DNA of 64,000 nt. It comes from JACVRW01 sp963826165 (GTDB lineage: Bacteria; Actinomycetota; Thermoleophilia; Solirubrobacterales; Thermoleophilaceae). The notes beneath the pieces were generated by a model that saw only the letters and a list, made by a program, of their open reading frames with translations, did not search any database and was not told the origin of the DNA. How positions within the stretch are numbered: position 1 is the stretch's first letter; each line of letters starts with the position of its first letter. Made by a program: the position numbers and the translations under genes. Location: positions 62,001-126,000 of the forward strand of contig CAWGWC010000007.1 in the NCBI GenBank assembly GCA_963826165.1, read 5' to 3'. Shown piece by piece: positions 8,834 to 16,654 of this stretch.

Positions 8834-9825
8834 GCGCCTTCCTCGATTACCGATGTGTTGGCTTGTCCAGTGTCCCGAATCTCGTGGGCGGCGAGCAGCC
8901 CCGCTCCGATCACCCCGGCGTCGGCCCCGCCCTCGGCGAGCGAAACCGTGGTCCTTCGCCAGAGCGCCGGCAGCGCCCGGTTGCTCGCCTCGGCGACGGC
9001 ACGGTCGAGATAGAGCCCCGACGCCCGGGACAACCCACCCCCCACCACCACGTGCTCGGGCTCGAAGACGTTGACGTACCCGGCGATGGCCACTCCCAAC
9101 ATGCGGGCGAAGCGGTCGAACAGGAGCCGAGCGTCGGGATCGCCCTCCTCCGCCACGCGCACCAGCTCCGGGCCCGACACGCGCCCGTCACGCCCGAGTG
9201 CCCGGGCCAGCCGGCTGTCGGGCTTGTCGGTGGCCAGCTCGGTGGCGTCGCGCTCTAGCGCCTGGCCCGAGCAGTAGGCCTCGATGCAGCCGCTGTTGGG
9301 GCAGTTGCCGGGGCAGGGCGGCCCGTCGGGACTGAGGGTGAAGTGGCCGAGCTCGGCGCCCAGGCCGTGCGCACCGCGGAAGATGCGCTTGTCGATCACA
9401 ACGCCGCCGCCCACGCCCGTGCCGAGCGTGAGCATCACGAGGCTGTCCGTGCCGATGATCTCCGCCTCGGCCAGCGCGGCGACGTTCGCGTCGTTGTCCA
9501 CGTAAACGGGCACTCCGAAGCGCCGGGCGAGCTCGTCGCGCAGCGACACGCCGGTGAGCGGGATGTTCACGCTCGTCTCGACGGTCCCGGTGGCGTAGTC
9601 GATCTGGGAGGGAACGCCCACCCCGATGGCCTGGGGCGACCCGGCCTCCCCGGAGGCCTCGCGCACGGTGTGCTCCAGCCCGTCGAGGAGCGCCGAGGTG
9701 CTGGCCAGCTCGGTGGGACGCTCCACGCGGTGGCTGAGCTCGGCGCCGCGCACCGCTCCGACAGCGACCTTGGTGCCCCCCACGTCCACGCCGAGTACGG
9801 GCTGCTCTGAATCCACCGGCGGCAT
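8830..9825 (-). CDS. glk: ROK-family glucokinase
   Basis: ATP-dependent glucose kinase, supplying glucose 6-phosphate to the operon downstream. The 331-residue reading starts at MPPVDSEQPVLGVDVGGTK, placing the phosphate-1 motif (DVGGTK) close to the N-terminus as usual. LTLGTGVGGGVVI is the phosphate-2 region, and the ROK signature CPNSGCIEAYCSG supplies the zinc-site cysteines; the spacing before it (CPGNC) differs slightly from the usual CxCG. The frame stays open upstream to 10020, but that extra sequence runs through the start of the divergent ROK gene and lacks family similarity, so 9825 is chosen. First gene of the pentose-phosphate operon. Confidence 0.9.
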   Translation of the reverse strand: MPPVDSEQPVLGVDVGGTKVAVGAVRGAELSHRVERPTELASTSALLDGLEHTVREASGEAGSPQAIGVGVPSQIDYATGTVETSVNIPLTGVSLRDELARRFGVPVYVDNDANVAALAEAEIIGTDSLVMLTLGTGVGGGVVIDKRIFRGAHGLGAELGHFTLSPDGPPCPGNCPNSGCIEAYCSGQALERDATELATDKPDSRLARALGRDGRVSGPELVRVAEEGDPDARLLFDRFARMLGVAIAGYVNVFEPEHVVVGGGLSRASGLYLDRAVAEASNRALPALWRRTTVSLAEGGADAGVIGAGLLAAHEIRDTGQANTSVIEEGA

Positions 9826-9868
9826 TCCTAGCACGTAAGGTCTGCGGTTCACCCGGGGGATTACACGG

Positions 9869-10864
9869 ATGACATACCCTCTCCCGGCGATGAGGGCCGG
9901 TATCGACCTCGGAGGAACGAAGATCCAGGCGGTGGTCATCGACGACGATGGCGCCGTCAAAGGCCAGGAGCGCCTGCCCACCCCCACCTCCGGCGGACCA
10001 GCGGATGTGGCCGACGCCATGGCTCAGGCCGTGAAGGCCGCGGCCGCGCAGGCCGGCGTGGAGACCGGCGACCTGCGTGGCGTGGGCGTGGGCTCACCCG
10101 GCGTGATCGACGCCCGCCGGGGCGTGGTGTCGAGTGCCCGGAACCTGCCCGACTGGGAGGGCTCCTTCGCGCTCGGCGAGGCGCTCAAGGACGCGCTGGG
10201 GCCGCGGGTCAGGCTCGACAACGACGTGAACGTGGCGACGGACGCCGAGTTCGAGCTCGGGGCGGGGCAGCCCTACAAGTCGCTGCTCGGCGTGTTCTGG
10301 GGGACCGGCGTGGGCGGCGGCATCATCCTGCGCGGCCGGCCCTGGGTCGGCCGCGGCGCGGCGGCGGAGATCGGCCACGTGTGCGTGCAGATGGACGGGG
10401 CCCGCTGTCCGTGTGGGCGGCGAGGCTGCCTGGAGGCCTACGCGGGCCGGGGCGCCATGGAGGCGCGCGCCCGGCACCGGCACGAGAAGGGCCACAAGAC
10501 GGACCTGTTCAAGATCATGGAGAAGCGCGGTCGCGACCGGCTGACCAGCGGGATCTGGGCGCGCGCGCTCGACCACGGCGACAAGCTCGCCGAGAAGCTC
10601 CTCGACGAGGCGGTGGACGCCCTCGGCGCCGGGGTGGCCTCCACGCTCAACGTGCTCGACGTGGACGCGGTGATCCTCGGCGGCGGGCTGGGGCTTCGCC
10701 TCGGCGAGCCCTATCGCGACCGGATCGAGAAGGCGATGATGCCCCACCTGTTCGCCAGCGACAATCCGCCGCCCTTCCTGATGGCGGAGCTGGGCGACCT
10801 CGGTGGCGCCATCGGCGCCGCGCTGCTGATCAAGGTGCGCTCCAGAGCGCGCGCAGCAGCCTGA
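9869..10864 (+). CDS. Second ROK-family sugar kinase (glucokinase-like)
   Basis: A 331-residue ROK protein divergent from glk, with only 43 bp between the two starts. MRAGIDLGGTKIQAVVID carries the phosphate-1 motif, GVFWGTGVGGGIIL the phosphate-2 motif, and CPCGRRGCLEAYAGRG is the canonical CxCGxxGCxE zinc signature. Start ATG 9869 has a GGGGA-type ribosome site at about 9856-9860; an alternative ATG at 9890 sits directly before the conserved core. The substrate cannot be assigned: glucose is plausible, and so are N-acetylmannosamine or fructose. Two different ROK kinases back to back suggests distinct sugars or regulation. Confidence 0.85.
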   Translation: MTYPLPAMRAGIDLGGTKIQAVVIDDDGAVKGQERLPTPTSGGPADVADAMAQAVKAAAAQAGVETGDLRGVGVGSPGVIDARRGVVSSARNLPDWEGSFALGEALKDALGPRVRLDNDVNVATDAEFELGAGQPYKSLLGVFWGTGVGGGIILRGRPWVGRGAAAEIGHVCVQMDGARCPCGRRGCLEAYAGRGAMEARARHRHEKGHKTDLFKIMEKRGRDRLTSGIWARALDHGDKLAEKLLDEAVDALGAGVASTLNVLDVDAVILGGGLGLRLGEPYRDRIEKAMMPHLFASDNPPPFLMAELGDLGGAIGAALLIKVRSRARAAA

Positions 10865-10868
10865 GGGC

Positions 10869-11987
10869 TCACAGCCCCGCCTCCGGGTAGGGAAAGCCGG
10901 CCGGCCGGGCCGCGGCGGGATCGAGGTGCTTTCGCAGCCCCGCGTCACCCACCGCGTAGCCCCAGTTGATGAGCCGCTCCTGCACGTCCTCGCTCAGCGA
11001 CTCCAGGCGGGTGGGCAGCTCCGCGAGGGCGAGCGTGCGGTCGATGGGGGCCGGCAGCGCGTCGGCCAGGGCGTAGTCGCGGATGTCGCTACGGATGCCC
11101 ACGTAGACGCCGTCGCGGGCGCCGCGACGCAGCCCCTCGATCACCTGTTGCTTTCGCAGCGCCCGGACCTGGTTGTCGATCACGCGCAGCACGCGCAGCA
11201 TGTGGCGCGGCCAGTCGCCCTCGGACCGTTCCTCGGCCGCCAGGCGGCCGCCGGCGTCGGAGACGATCAGCGTGCGGCAGCGCTTCCAGGCCGTCTCCAG
11301 CCCGAGGTTGTCGTACACACCGCCGTCGGAGAGCACGAGCTCCGAGCGGTGCTCGGCGGTGGTGAGGTCGCAGCCCTCGGCGTCGAGCCAGCGCTCGGGA
11401 TCCGGGCGCAGGCGGTGGGGCGACAGCACGGGCGGAAAGGCAGAGGAGCACGCCACCGCGACGGCCAGCGGAATCTGATCGTCGGCCAGCCAGCCCAGCC
11501 GCCAGTCCTTCACGCCCTCCCGCTCGAAGCGGGCCAGCGCCCCGGTGCCGACGTTGGTCGCGTTGATCACGAAGTCCGGGCGCGCGGGCAGGTCGGCCAG
11601 CACCGCCGGGCCGACGACGAAGTCGCGGTAGGCCGCCACCACCTTGTCCGAGATCGAGCCCGGCAGGAAGGTGCCCTCGAGCACCGCGGTCCAGTCGAGG
11701 TTGCGCCTGGCCAGCTCGCGAACCGGGGCCACCACCCGCTCCTGGAAGTCGCCGTCCCAACCGAGCGCGAGCACGGCCGCCGTGATCGATCCGCCGGACA
11801 CGCTCGACACCCGGTCGATGCGCTCGAGCCAACCGGCCTCCTTCAGCCGCCAGATCACGCCGAGGTGGAACAGCATCGCGCGGAAGCCTCCCCCCGACAG
11901 GCAGAGCGCCACCCCGGTCTCGGGCTCCTCCCCGGTGTCGGTCGGGATCGCCCGGACGGGCGAGTTCAGATCGAGAACTGTGCCCAC
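10869..11987 (-). CDS. Patatin-like phospholipase
   Basis: Predicted lipid acyl hydrolase with a Ser-Asp dyad. Residues 29-37 (CLSGGGFRA) form the glycine-rich oxyanion loop. VSSVSGGS contains the nucleophile, Ser64 from the GTG start, although the first Gly of GxSxG is replaced by Ser. LSDGGVYDNLG holds the DGG motif with the catalytic Asp. About 372 residues, with no signal peptide or membrane segment. The frame is open further upstream, but that part overlaps the nuclease gene out of frame; the GTG at 11987 leaves a 22-bp overlap with it. Last gene of the four-gene SARP-linked cassette; the substrate is unknown. Its stop lies 4 bp from the convergent ROK kinase stop. Confidence 0.85.
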   Translation of the reverse strand: MGTVLDLNSPVRAIPTDTGEEPETGVALCLSGGGFRAMLFHLGVIWRLKEAGWLERIDRVSSVSGGSITAAVLALGWDGDFQERVVAPVRELARRNLDWTAVLEGTFLPGSISDKVVAAYRDFVVGPAVLADLPARPDFVINATNVGTGALARFEREGVKDWRLGWLADDQIPLAVAVACSSAFPPVLSPHRLRPDPERWLDAEGCDLTTAEHRSELVLSDGGVYDNLGLETAWKRCRTLIVSDAGGRLAAEERSEGDWPRHMLRVLRVIDNQVRALRKQQVIEGLRRGARDGVYVGIRSDIRDYALADALPAPIDRTLALAELPTRLESLSEDVQERLINWGYAVGDAGLRKHLDPAAARPAGFPYPEAGL

Positions 11988-12916
11988 AGTGGCCGGTGGT
12001 CGGACAGGTGGTAGCGCACGTAGCCGAGGAACTGCTTGAGCGGCCGCTCGGCGAACAGGTCGGCGAACACCGCGTTGTCGAAATCGAACACGTCGACCCG
12101 GTCGGTGAACTCGCTCGTCTCCCCCGGGAAGAAGGCCACCTGGTCGTAGTGCTTGTGCCCGTCGAGGCTCGATCCCCCCACGGCGCTCTTGTGCGCAGGG
12201 AGCTCGAGCCCGCGGCTGGTGAGCGTGCGGTAGATCGGATCGTCGGAGGAGAGCTCCGGCAGGTTGAAGTCGCCCAGCGCGACGATGTCCCGGAGATAGG
12301 CGTTGGGGCTGGTGCGCCGCTTGTCGCACCAGCGCGCCACGGCGTAGGTCTCGAGCAGCCGCCGCTCGATGTCCGCGCGTGCGCTGTCAGAACCGAAGAA
12401 GAGGTGCACGTTCACGAGCTCGACGCTGAAGCGCCCCGAACGGAAGGTGCTCACGTAGGGGCCGCGGTCGAAGCCCCGGAAGGTCTCGGTCACGCCCTTG
12501 AGCGAGATCCGGCCCAGCTCCGACGGAGGGATCGAGAGGCGCCCGGTCTTCTCGAGCGGCTCCACGCGCCGCGCGTCGTAGAGGAAGGCGGCCCGCTCGC
12601 GGTTGCCGCCGGCCTCCGAGAACTGCATGCGCCAGCTCGGTGGAAGCTGGGCGAGAACTCCGCGAACGCCGCTCAGGTTGTCGTTGACCTCCTGCACCGC
12701 CACGAGGTCGAACCAGCTCACCACCTCCGCGATCAGCTCGTGGTCGGCGGTGCTGCGGTCCTGTGCGCCCAGGTTGGCGATGTTCCAGGTGGCCAGGAGC
12801 AGCCGGTCGTCGCGCTTGGCCGGGATGTCGCGCTCGTCGCGGTGGTTGCGCAGAGCGCGCAGCTCGCGGGGCAGCTCGTACTCATATTCGAACCGGGGCT
12901 TGGGAAACGGGGGCAT
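11966..12916 (-). CDS. Endonuclease/exonuclease/phosphatase (EEP) family protein
   Basis: A 316-residue member of the DNase I/exonuclease III-like metal-dependent phosphodiesterase fold. Catalytic landmarks appear in order: LLATWNIANLG (Asn), LVAVQEVND (metal-binding Glu), VELVNVHLFFG, VALGDFNLPE (Asp/Asn pair) and the terminal YHLSDHRPLWAQF (Asp-His). No signal peptide or membrane segment is visible, so a secreted DNase role is not obvious. The substrate could be DNA, RNA or a phospholipid headgroup (sphingomyelinases share the fold). The ATG overlaps the stop of the preceding beta-sandwich gene by four bases, so it is coupled into the cassette. Confidence 0.87.
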   Translation of the reverse strand: MPPFPKPRFEYEYELPRELRALRNHRDERDIPAKRDDRLLLATWNIANLGAQDRSTADHELIAEVVSWFDLVAVQEVNDNLSGVRGVLAQLPPSWRMQFSEAGGNRERAAFLYDARRVEPLEKTGRLSIPPSELGRISLKGVTETFRGFDRGPYVSTFRSGRFSVELVNVHLFFGSDSARADIERRLLETYAVARWCDKRRTSPNAYLRDIVALGDFNLPELSSDDPIYRTLTSRGLELPAHKSAVGGSSLDGHKHYDQVAFFPGETSEFTDRVDVFDFDNAVFADLFAERPLKQFLGYVRYHLSDHRPLWAQFSI

Positions 12917-13374
12917 CAGCTCTCCACCACTACCTCGAGCGGCTGCGCCCGGACTGTGACATTCGGCACTCGCCCGATCAACTCGATCACCTCGTCGCGG
13001 GAGCCGTCCTGCCCGAAGCGGCCCAGCCACTCGTCCGGGCTCGCGCTCGCGGTGGACAGCTCGAGGGTGAACCGGTAGACGCCCGGCTCGGCCGGCGCGA
13101 AGGTCGCGAAGGTCGACAGCGGGAGGTAGGCCGAGCCGTGCTCGGCCTGGGTGGGGTCGAAGGACTCGCGCGGCCCCAGCCGGCGGAAGTCCCGCGGGCG
13201 GAGCGGGCCGACCAGCGGGTCCTCGGGCGCCGCCGGGGCGGCCACGGCCACGCCGTCGCGCGCCACCGCCGGGCGCCAGTACGGGTAGCGCAGGCAGTTC
13301 TCGGACCCGTCGACCACGCCGACGATCCAGATCTCCCCGGCGTCCTCGTTGCGCAGCTCGACCTCCACCGGCAC
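12916..13374 (-). CDS. Small predicted beta-sandwich protein of the metalloprotease cassette
   Basis: No known family recognised. About 152 residues, rich in short beta-like strands (VPVEVELRNEDAGEIW, PGVYRFTLELST), with a single Cys and no signal peptide. Its pattern, a PVxVEL strand near the N-terminus and later a PGxYxxxL strand, resembles residues about 444-570 of the neighbouring metzincin, suggesting a shared accessory domain. The start is uncertain. GTG 13374 is the first conventional codon, but protein-like sequence extends upstream in frame to the TGA of the metzincin gene, and a CTG at 13413 could be used. The downstream ATGA overlap couples it to the nuclease gene. Confidence 0.6.
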   Translation of the reverse strand: MPVEVELRNEDAGEIWIVGVVDGSENCLRYPYWRPAVARDGVAVAAPAAPEDPLVGPLRPRDFRRLGPRESFDPTQAEHGSAYLPLSTFATFAPAEPGVYRFTLELSTASASPDEWLGRFGQDGSRDEVIELIGRVPNVTVRAQPLEVVVES

Positions 13375-13434
13375 GGGCTTGCCGGCGGGCTGGGGCCCGC
13401 CGGGCCCGTGCAGGCGGAGTTCGACGCCGATGAC

Positions 13435-15693
13435 TCAGCTGCGCTTTCTCGGGCCCAAACCCGAGTCGGCCGCGATGGAGTCCTTCACCGCCTCGGCCTG
13501 CAGACGGATCTTCTGCAGCACCTGCGGGTTGACGCCCTTGTTCTCGAACAGGGTGACCATCCTGTCCATGACCTTCGCCGCCTTGACCGGAGCTCCCGCC
13601 CGGGCCTCGGCGCGAGCCTGACGGCGCATCGCCATGTTGAGCGTGATGTTGTCGACCCCGCCCTCGCCCGTCGAGGCCTGCTCCACCGCCGACAGCAGCT
13701 TCGCGGCGTCCTTGGCCTCGGCCTCGCGCACGCGGATGCGCTTGTCCGGCGTGAGGTCCTTGAAGTCACGCTGGCAGTTCACGCCCTTGGCCAGCCGGGC
13801 GTAGACGGCCAGCGGATGCTCGGGGTGCTCCTCGAGCACGGTCTCGAGGGCCTCGTTGCCTCGGCGCAGCGAGTCGGCGTCCGATCCGAGCAGTGACAGC
13901 AGCTGGCCCTGCTCTTCGCCCATCATGAGCTCGCCCACCTGCTCGTCCTCGGCCGACGTCGGCGGGCGCACCCGCATGCGCATGACCGGGGAGCTCACGT
14001 GTGAGCCGTCCGCCGCGGTGTACTGCGCGCGCAGCTCGTAGGAGCCGGGCTGGTCGAAGTACTGCCCGTCGCGGCCGAAGCCCACGTAGGCGCTGTCGTA
14101 GATCGCCGGCTGGCCGGGGTCGAGCCGCACCGAGCGCTCCTCGTCGACGCAACGGCGCAGCAGCGGCCGGTACAGCACCACACGCCCCGAGGGCTGGCGG
14201 ATCGCCAGGCTCACGAAGTCGTCCTTGGGATGCAGGTACCCGTGCGTCTCCTTTCCGCGCAGGTCGGTGGCCGAAAGCTTGAGCTCCACCACCACCGGCT
14301 CCCCGTAGCCGAACGCCTCCTTGCCCCTCAGCTCGAGCGCGAGGCCGGAGTTGTCGGTCAGGGGCTTGGCGAACAGGTCCGGATCGATCTCCGCGGCGTT
14401 CGTGCCGAAGCCGTCGGCCCCCATGATCACGTTGTTGCGGAAGCCGTGGCGAAGGTGCACCAGCTCGCTGTCGGTGAAGGCGAACGGGAAGCCCGACCAG
14501 TAGGCCGCCTCACCGCCCGGAGCGGGCGGCGGCGGCTGGTACTTCCAGGCGTAGTTCATCCACGACAGGTCGCCCAAGCCGCCGTTAGAGCCGAGTGGCT
14601 GGGGCGGGTCGGCCAGGTTCTTCTGCCAGGAGTGCATCAGGTTGAACGCATGACCGAGCTCGTGCACGTAGGTGCGGAGCATGGCTCGCTGGCTCGCGGC
14701 GTCGGTCCCGCGGATCGCGTCGTAGAAGACCGCCGCGCCCTGGCGCTGGAAAGCGTCGCCGTAGTCGAACATGATCCCGCGCGCGCCCTCGGCGTGCGTG
14801 GTGGCCACCAGCATCCAGACCCGCCACTGCGGCTGGTCGGCGAACAGGCTGAAGTGGTTGACCATCGCGTTGTGGAGCTCGCTGTCGGTCCACGTAGGTG
14901 AGACCTCCGGGCCCGCAGCAGAGACGGGGATGACGTTGGGCACACCCCTCTCCTGGAGCTGGATGCCCGCCTCGGCGAAGGCCTTGGACACCGACAGGAT
15001 CCGCGCTGGGCTGCTGGGCGGCTGGGGCAGCGAGCCGGTGTCGTACGACACGAAGGGCACCGTGCCCGCCACCGAGTCCTGCTCCCACTGGACCGAGCGA
15101 AAGAAGCGCGAGGCGAACGTGCAGAGGTAGCTGGCACCGGGCGAGTTGGGCGGGGTGATGAACTGGACCGTGGCCGGCGCGAGAGCACTCCTCGGGAGCA
15201 CCCGCGGAATGGTCACCCGCACGACCCGGGCGGCGGCCGGCCAGCTGAACCGGCTTTGGCCCTCTATGCGCACCTCACTCGGCGTGATGGTGACGACCGG
15301 GCTCTCGAGCACGAACGAACCGAAGTAGCTGGTGGTGGCGCCCGCGGTCTGCAGGAAGTCACCGCTGACCCGGTTGAGCGGACGCGTGCCGTCAACGTCC
15401 ACGCGCAGCTCGAGCTGCCAGCCCACCGCCGCGCTCTGATAGCGGCCGCGCACGAGGCGCCTGCGCAGGGCCACGGCCGGGCTCGGGGCCAGAGGCGCGG
15501 CCGGCGGCGAGGGGTCCACGGCCGTGTCGGCACCGCTCTCCGAGGGCGGGTCCGCCGGGGCGGTGTCGGTGGTCGTATCCTCGACCGTCTCGGCCGGACC
15601 GTGGCCGTTTTCGTTGGCGATCCCGTCGATCGGGAACTCGACCGCGCAAGCGGCTCCATCCTCGGTCACGGTCGGGTCTGAGAGAGCCGGCAT
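13435..15693 (-). CDS. Metzincin-type zinc metalloprotease, no classical signal peptide
   Basis: A 752-residue protein opening the four-gene cassette. A perfect metzincin zinc site HELGHAFNLMH (His344, Glu345, His348, His354) is followed by a Met-turn candidate NNVIMGAD at Met424. Residues 1-75 are acidic and Pro/Thr-rich without a hydrophobic core, so Sec or Tat export is not evident. Residues about 75-200 look like a beta-rich module. After the protease domain comes a strand-rich domain (about 444-570), then a charged, probably helical tail. The ATG has an AGGAG ribosome site at 15700-15704, six bases upstream. The start lies 139 bp from the divergent SARP gene and its phased repeats. The exact peptidase family is unassigned. 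Confidence 0.8.
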   Translation of the reverse strand: MPALSDPTVTEDGAACAVEFPIDGIANENGHGPAETVEDTTTDTAPADPPSESGADTAVDPSPPAAPLAPSPAVALRRRLVRGRYQSAAVGWQLELRVDVDGTRPLNRVSGDFLQTAGATTSYFGSFVLESPVVTITPSEVRIEGQSRFSWPAAARVVRVTIPRVLPRSALAPATVQFITPPNSPGASYLCTFASRFFRSVQWEQDSVAGTVPFVSYDTGSLPQPPSSPARILSVSKAFAEAGIQLQERGVPNVIPVSAAGPEVSPTWTDSELHNAMVNHFSLFADQPQWRVWMLVATTHAEGARGIMFDYGDAFQRQGAAVFYDAIRGTDAASQRAMLRTYVHELGHAFNLMHSWQKNLADPPQPLGSNGGLGDLSWMNYAWKYQPPPPAPGGEAAYWSGFPFAFTDSELVHLRHGFRNNVIMGADGFGTNAAEIDPDLFAKPLTDNSGLALELRGKEAFGYGEPVVVELKLSATDLRGKETHGYLHPKDDFVSLAIRQPSGRVVLYRPLLRRCVDEERSVRLDPGQPAIYDSAYVGFGRDGQYFDQPGSYELRAQYTAADGSHVSSPVMRMRVRPPTSAEDEQVGELMMGEEQGQLLSLLGSDADSLRRGNEALETVLEEHPEHPLAVYARLAKGVNCQRDFKDLTPDKRIRVREAEAKDAAKLLSAVEQASTGEGGVDNITLNMAMRRQARAEARAGAPVKAAKVMDRMVTLFENKGVNPQVLQKIRLQAEAVKDSIAADSGLGPRKRS

Positions 15694-15740
15694 GGGCTTC
15701 TCCTATGGGTTCGGGGGGAGGACCAGTCTCGCCCGGGCCC

Positions 15741-15802
15741 GTCACCTGACAGTCACCGCTGCGTCACCTGCCTTTGTGGCGTTGGTCACACCACTGTTGA
15801 CC
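15741..15802. promoter_or_regulatory. Candidate SARP operator: 11-bp phased direct repeats
   Basis: GTCACC occurs at 15741, 15752 and 15763, exactly 11 bp apart. GTCACA follows at 15785, 22 bp further, and GTTGACC at 15796 after another 11 bp, so only the slot at 15774 is unlike the rest. Direct heptamer repeats phased to one helical turn are the known binding architecture of SARP/OmpR-type activators. The array lies between the divergent SARP gene and the metzincin operon, as expected for a cognate site that also allows autoregulation. Confidence 0.7.
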
Positions 15803-15825
15803 TGGCCCCCGAGTGCGCGTACAAA
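15797..15825 (+). promoter_or_regulatory. Predicted promoter of the SARP gene
   Basis: TTGACC at 15797-15802 and TACAAA at 15820-15825 are separated by 17 bp and resemble housekeeping -35 and -10 elements. The GTG start at 15833 is only seven bases past the -10, so the transcript would be nearly leaderless. The -35 overlaps the last phased repeat, compatible with autoregulation. Confidence 0.5.
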
Positions 15826-15832
15826 CCGGGTT

Positions 15833-16654
15833 GTGCCCCCCGTCGCCCGTCTGGCCCTGATGGGAACGCTGGAGCTTCACGGGCGCGACGGCCCTGTCGC
15901 GCTACCTGCGAGCGCACGGCGTGTCCTCGCCTTCGTGGCTCTGCAGGGCAAGCCGCTGGCCCGCACCTACGTGGCCGGCCACCTCTGGCTCGACTCGACC
16001 GATCAGCGCGCCGCGGCCAGCCTGCGCTCGGCCCTCTGGCGCCTTCACCGCGCCGCCGGCGGGGTGGTGTGGGCCAATGGAAGAGAGCTGGAGCTCGCCG
16101 AGGGCGTGGAGGTCGACGTCCACGAGTTCGCCACCGCGGCCCGCGAGCTGGAGAGCGGGCGCGGACCTGTCCGCCAAGAGCTGGCCGACCGGTTGCTGGG
16201 CTCCGAGGACGTGCTGCCCGACTGGTATGACGACTGGGTCGAGACCGAGCGCGAGCGCTTCCGCCAGGTTCGGCTGCACGCGCTCGAGCGGCTCTGCGAA
16301 CGGCTGACGGCCGAGCGCCGCTACAGAGAGGCGCTGCAGGCCGGGCTCGCGGCGCTGCGCGCCGAGCCGCTGCGCGAGTCGGCCCACCGGATGATTATCG
16401 AGCTGCATCTGGCCGAGGGCAATCTCGGTGAGGCCCTGCGCCAGTACGAGCGCTGCGAGCGGATCATGTCGAGCGATCTGGGCGTCAGGCCCTCGCACCA
16501 GACCACGCAGCTGATCGAGGACGTGGTGACCGCGCGCGGCGGCCCGCGCCACCGCGGCGCGCCTACGGGGCGAAGCGGCCGGCGGCCACCAGTTCGGCGG
16601 CACGCCGGCAGAGCTCGTCGACCACGTCCAGGTTCAAGTCCTCGAGCTTTTTGA
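15833..16654 (+). CDS. SARP-family transcriptional activator (OmpR-type winged helix + BTAD)
   Basis: About 273 residues. Residues about 5-95 form an OmpR/PhoB-type winged helix (LELHGRDGPVALPASARRVLAFVAL, then SALWRLHRA). Residues about 100-235 are the helical bacterial transcriptional activation domain (LLGSEDVLPDWYDDWVETERERF, REALQAGLAALRAEPLRESAHRM, DLGVRPSHQT). This is the minimal small-SARP layout with no ATPase domain. GTG 15833 is preferred because it places VPPVARLALMGTLELHG at the N-terminus; ATG 15860 is possible. The Arg/Pro-rich last 35 residues overlap the convergent gene by 92 bp and are probably not conserved. By position it controls the divergent protease/nuclease/lipase operon. 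Confidence 0.88.
   Translation: MPPVARLALMGTLELHGRDGPVALPASARRVLAFVALQGKPLARTYVAGHLWLDSTDQRAAASLRSALWRLHRAAGGVVWANGRELELAEGVEVDVHEFATAARELESGRGPVRQELADRLLGSEDVLPDWYDDWVETERERFRQVRLHALERLCERLTAERRYREALQAGLAALRAEPLRESAHRMIIELHLAEGNLGEALRQYERCERIMSSDLGVRPSHQTTQLIEDVVTARGGPRHRGAPTGRSGRRPPVRRHAGRARRPRPGSSPRAF

Noticed and set aside
16563..16654. Treating the 92-bp SARP/DUF1801 overlap as a frameshift in the SARP gene
   Set aside because: The BTAD domain is complete before the overlap. The extra Arg-rich tail simply reflects a late stop codon.
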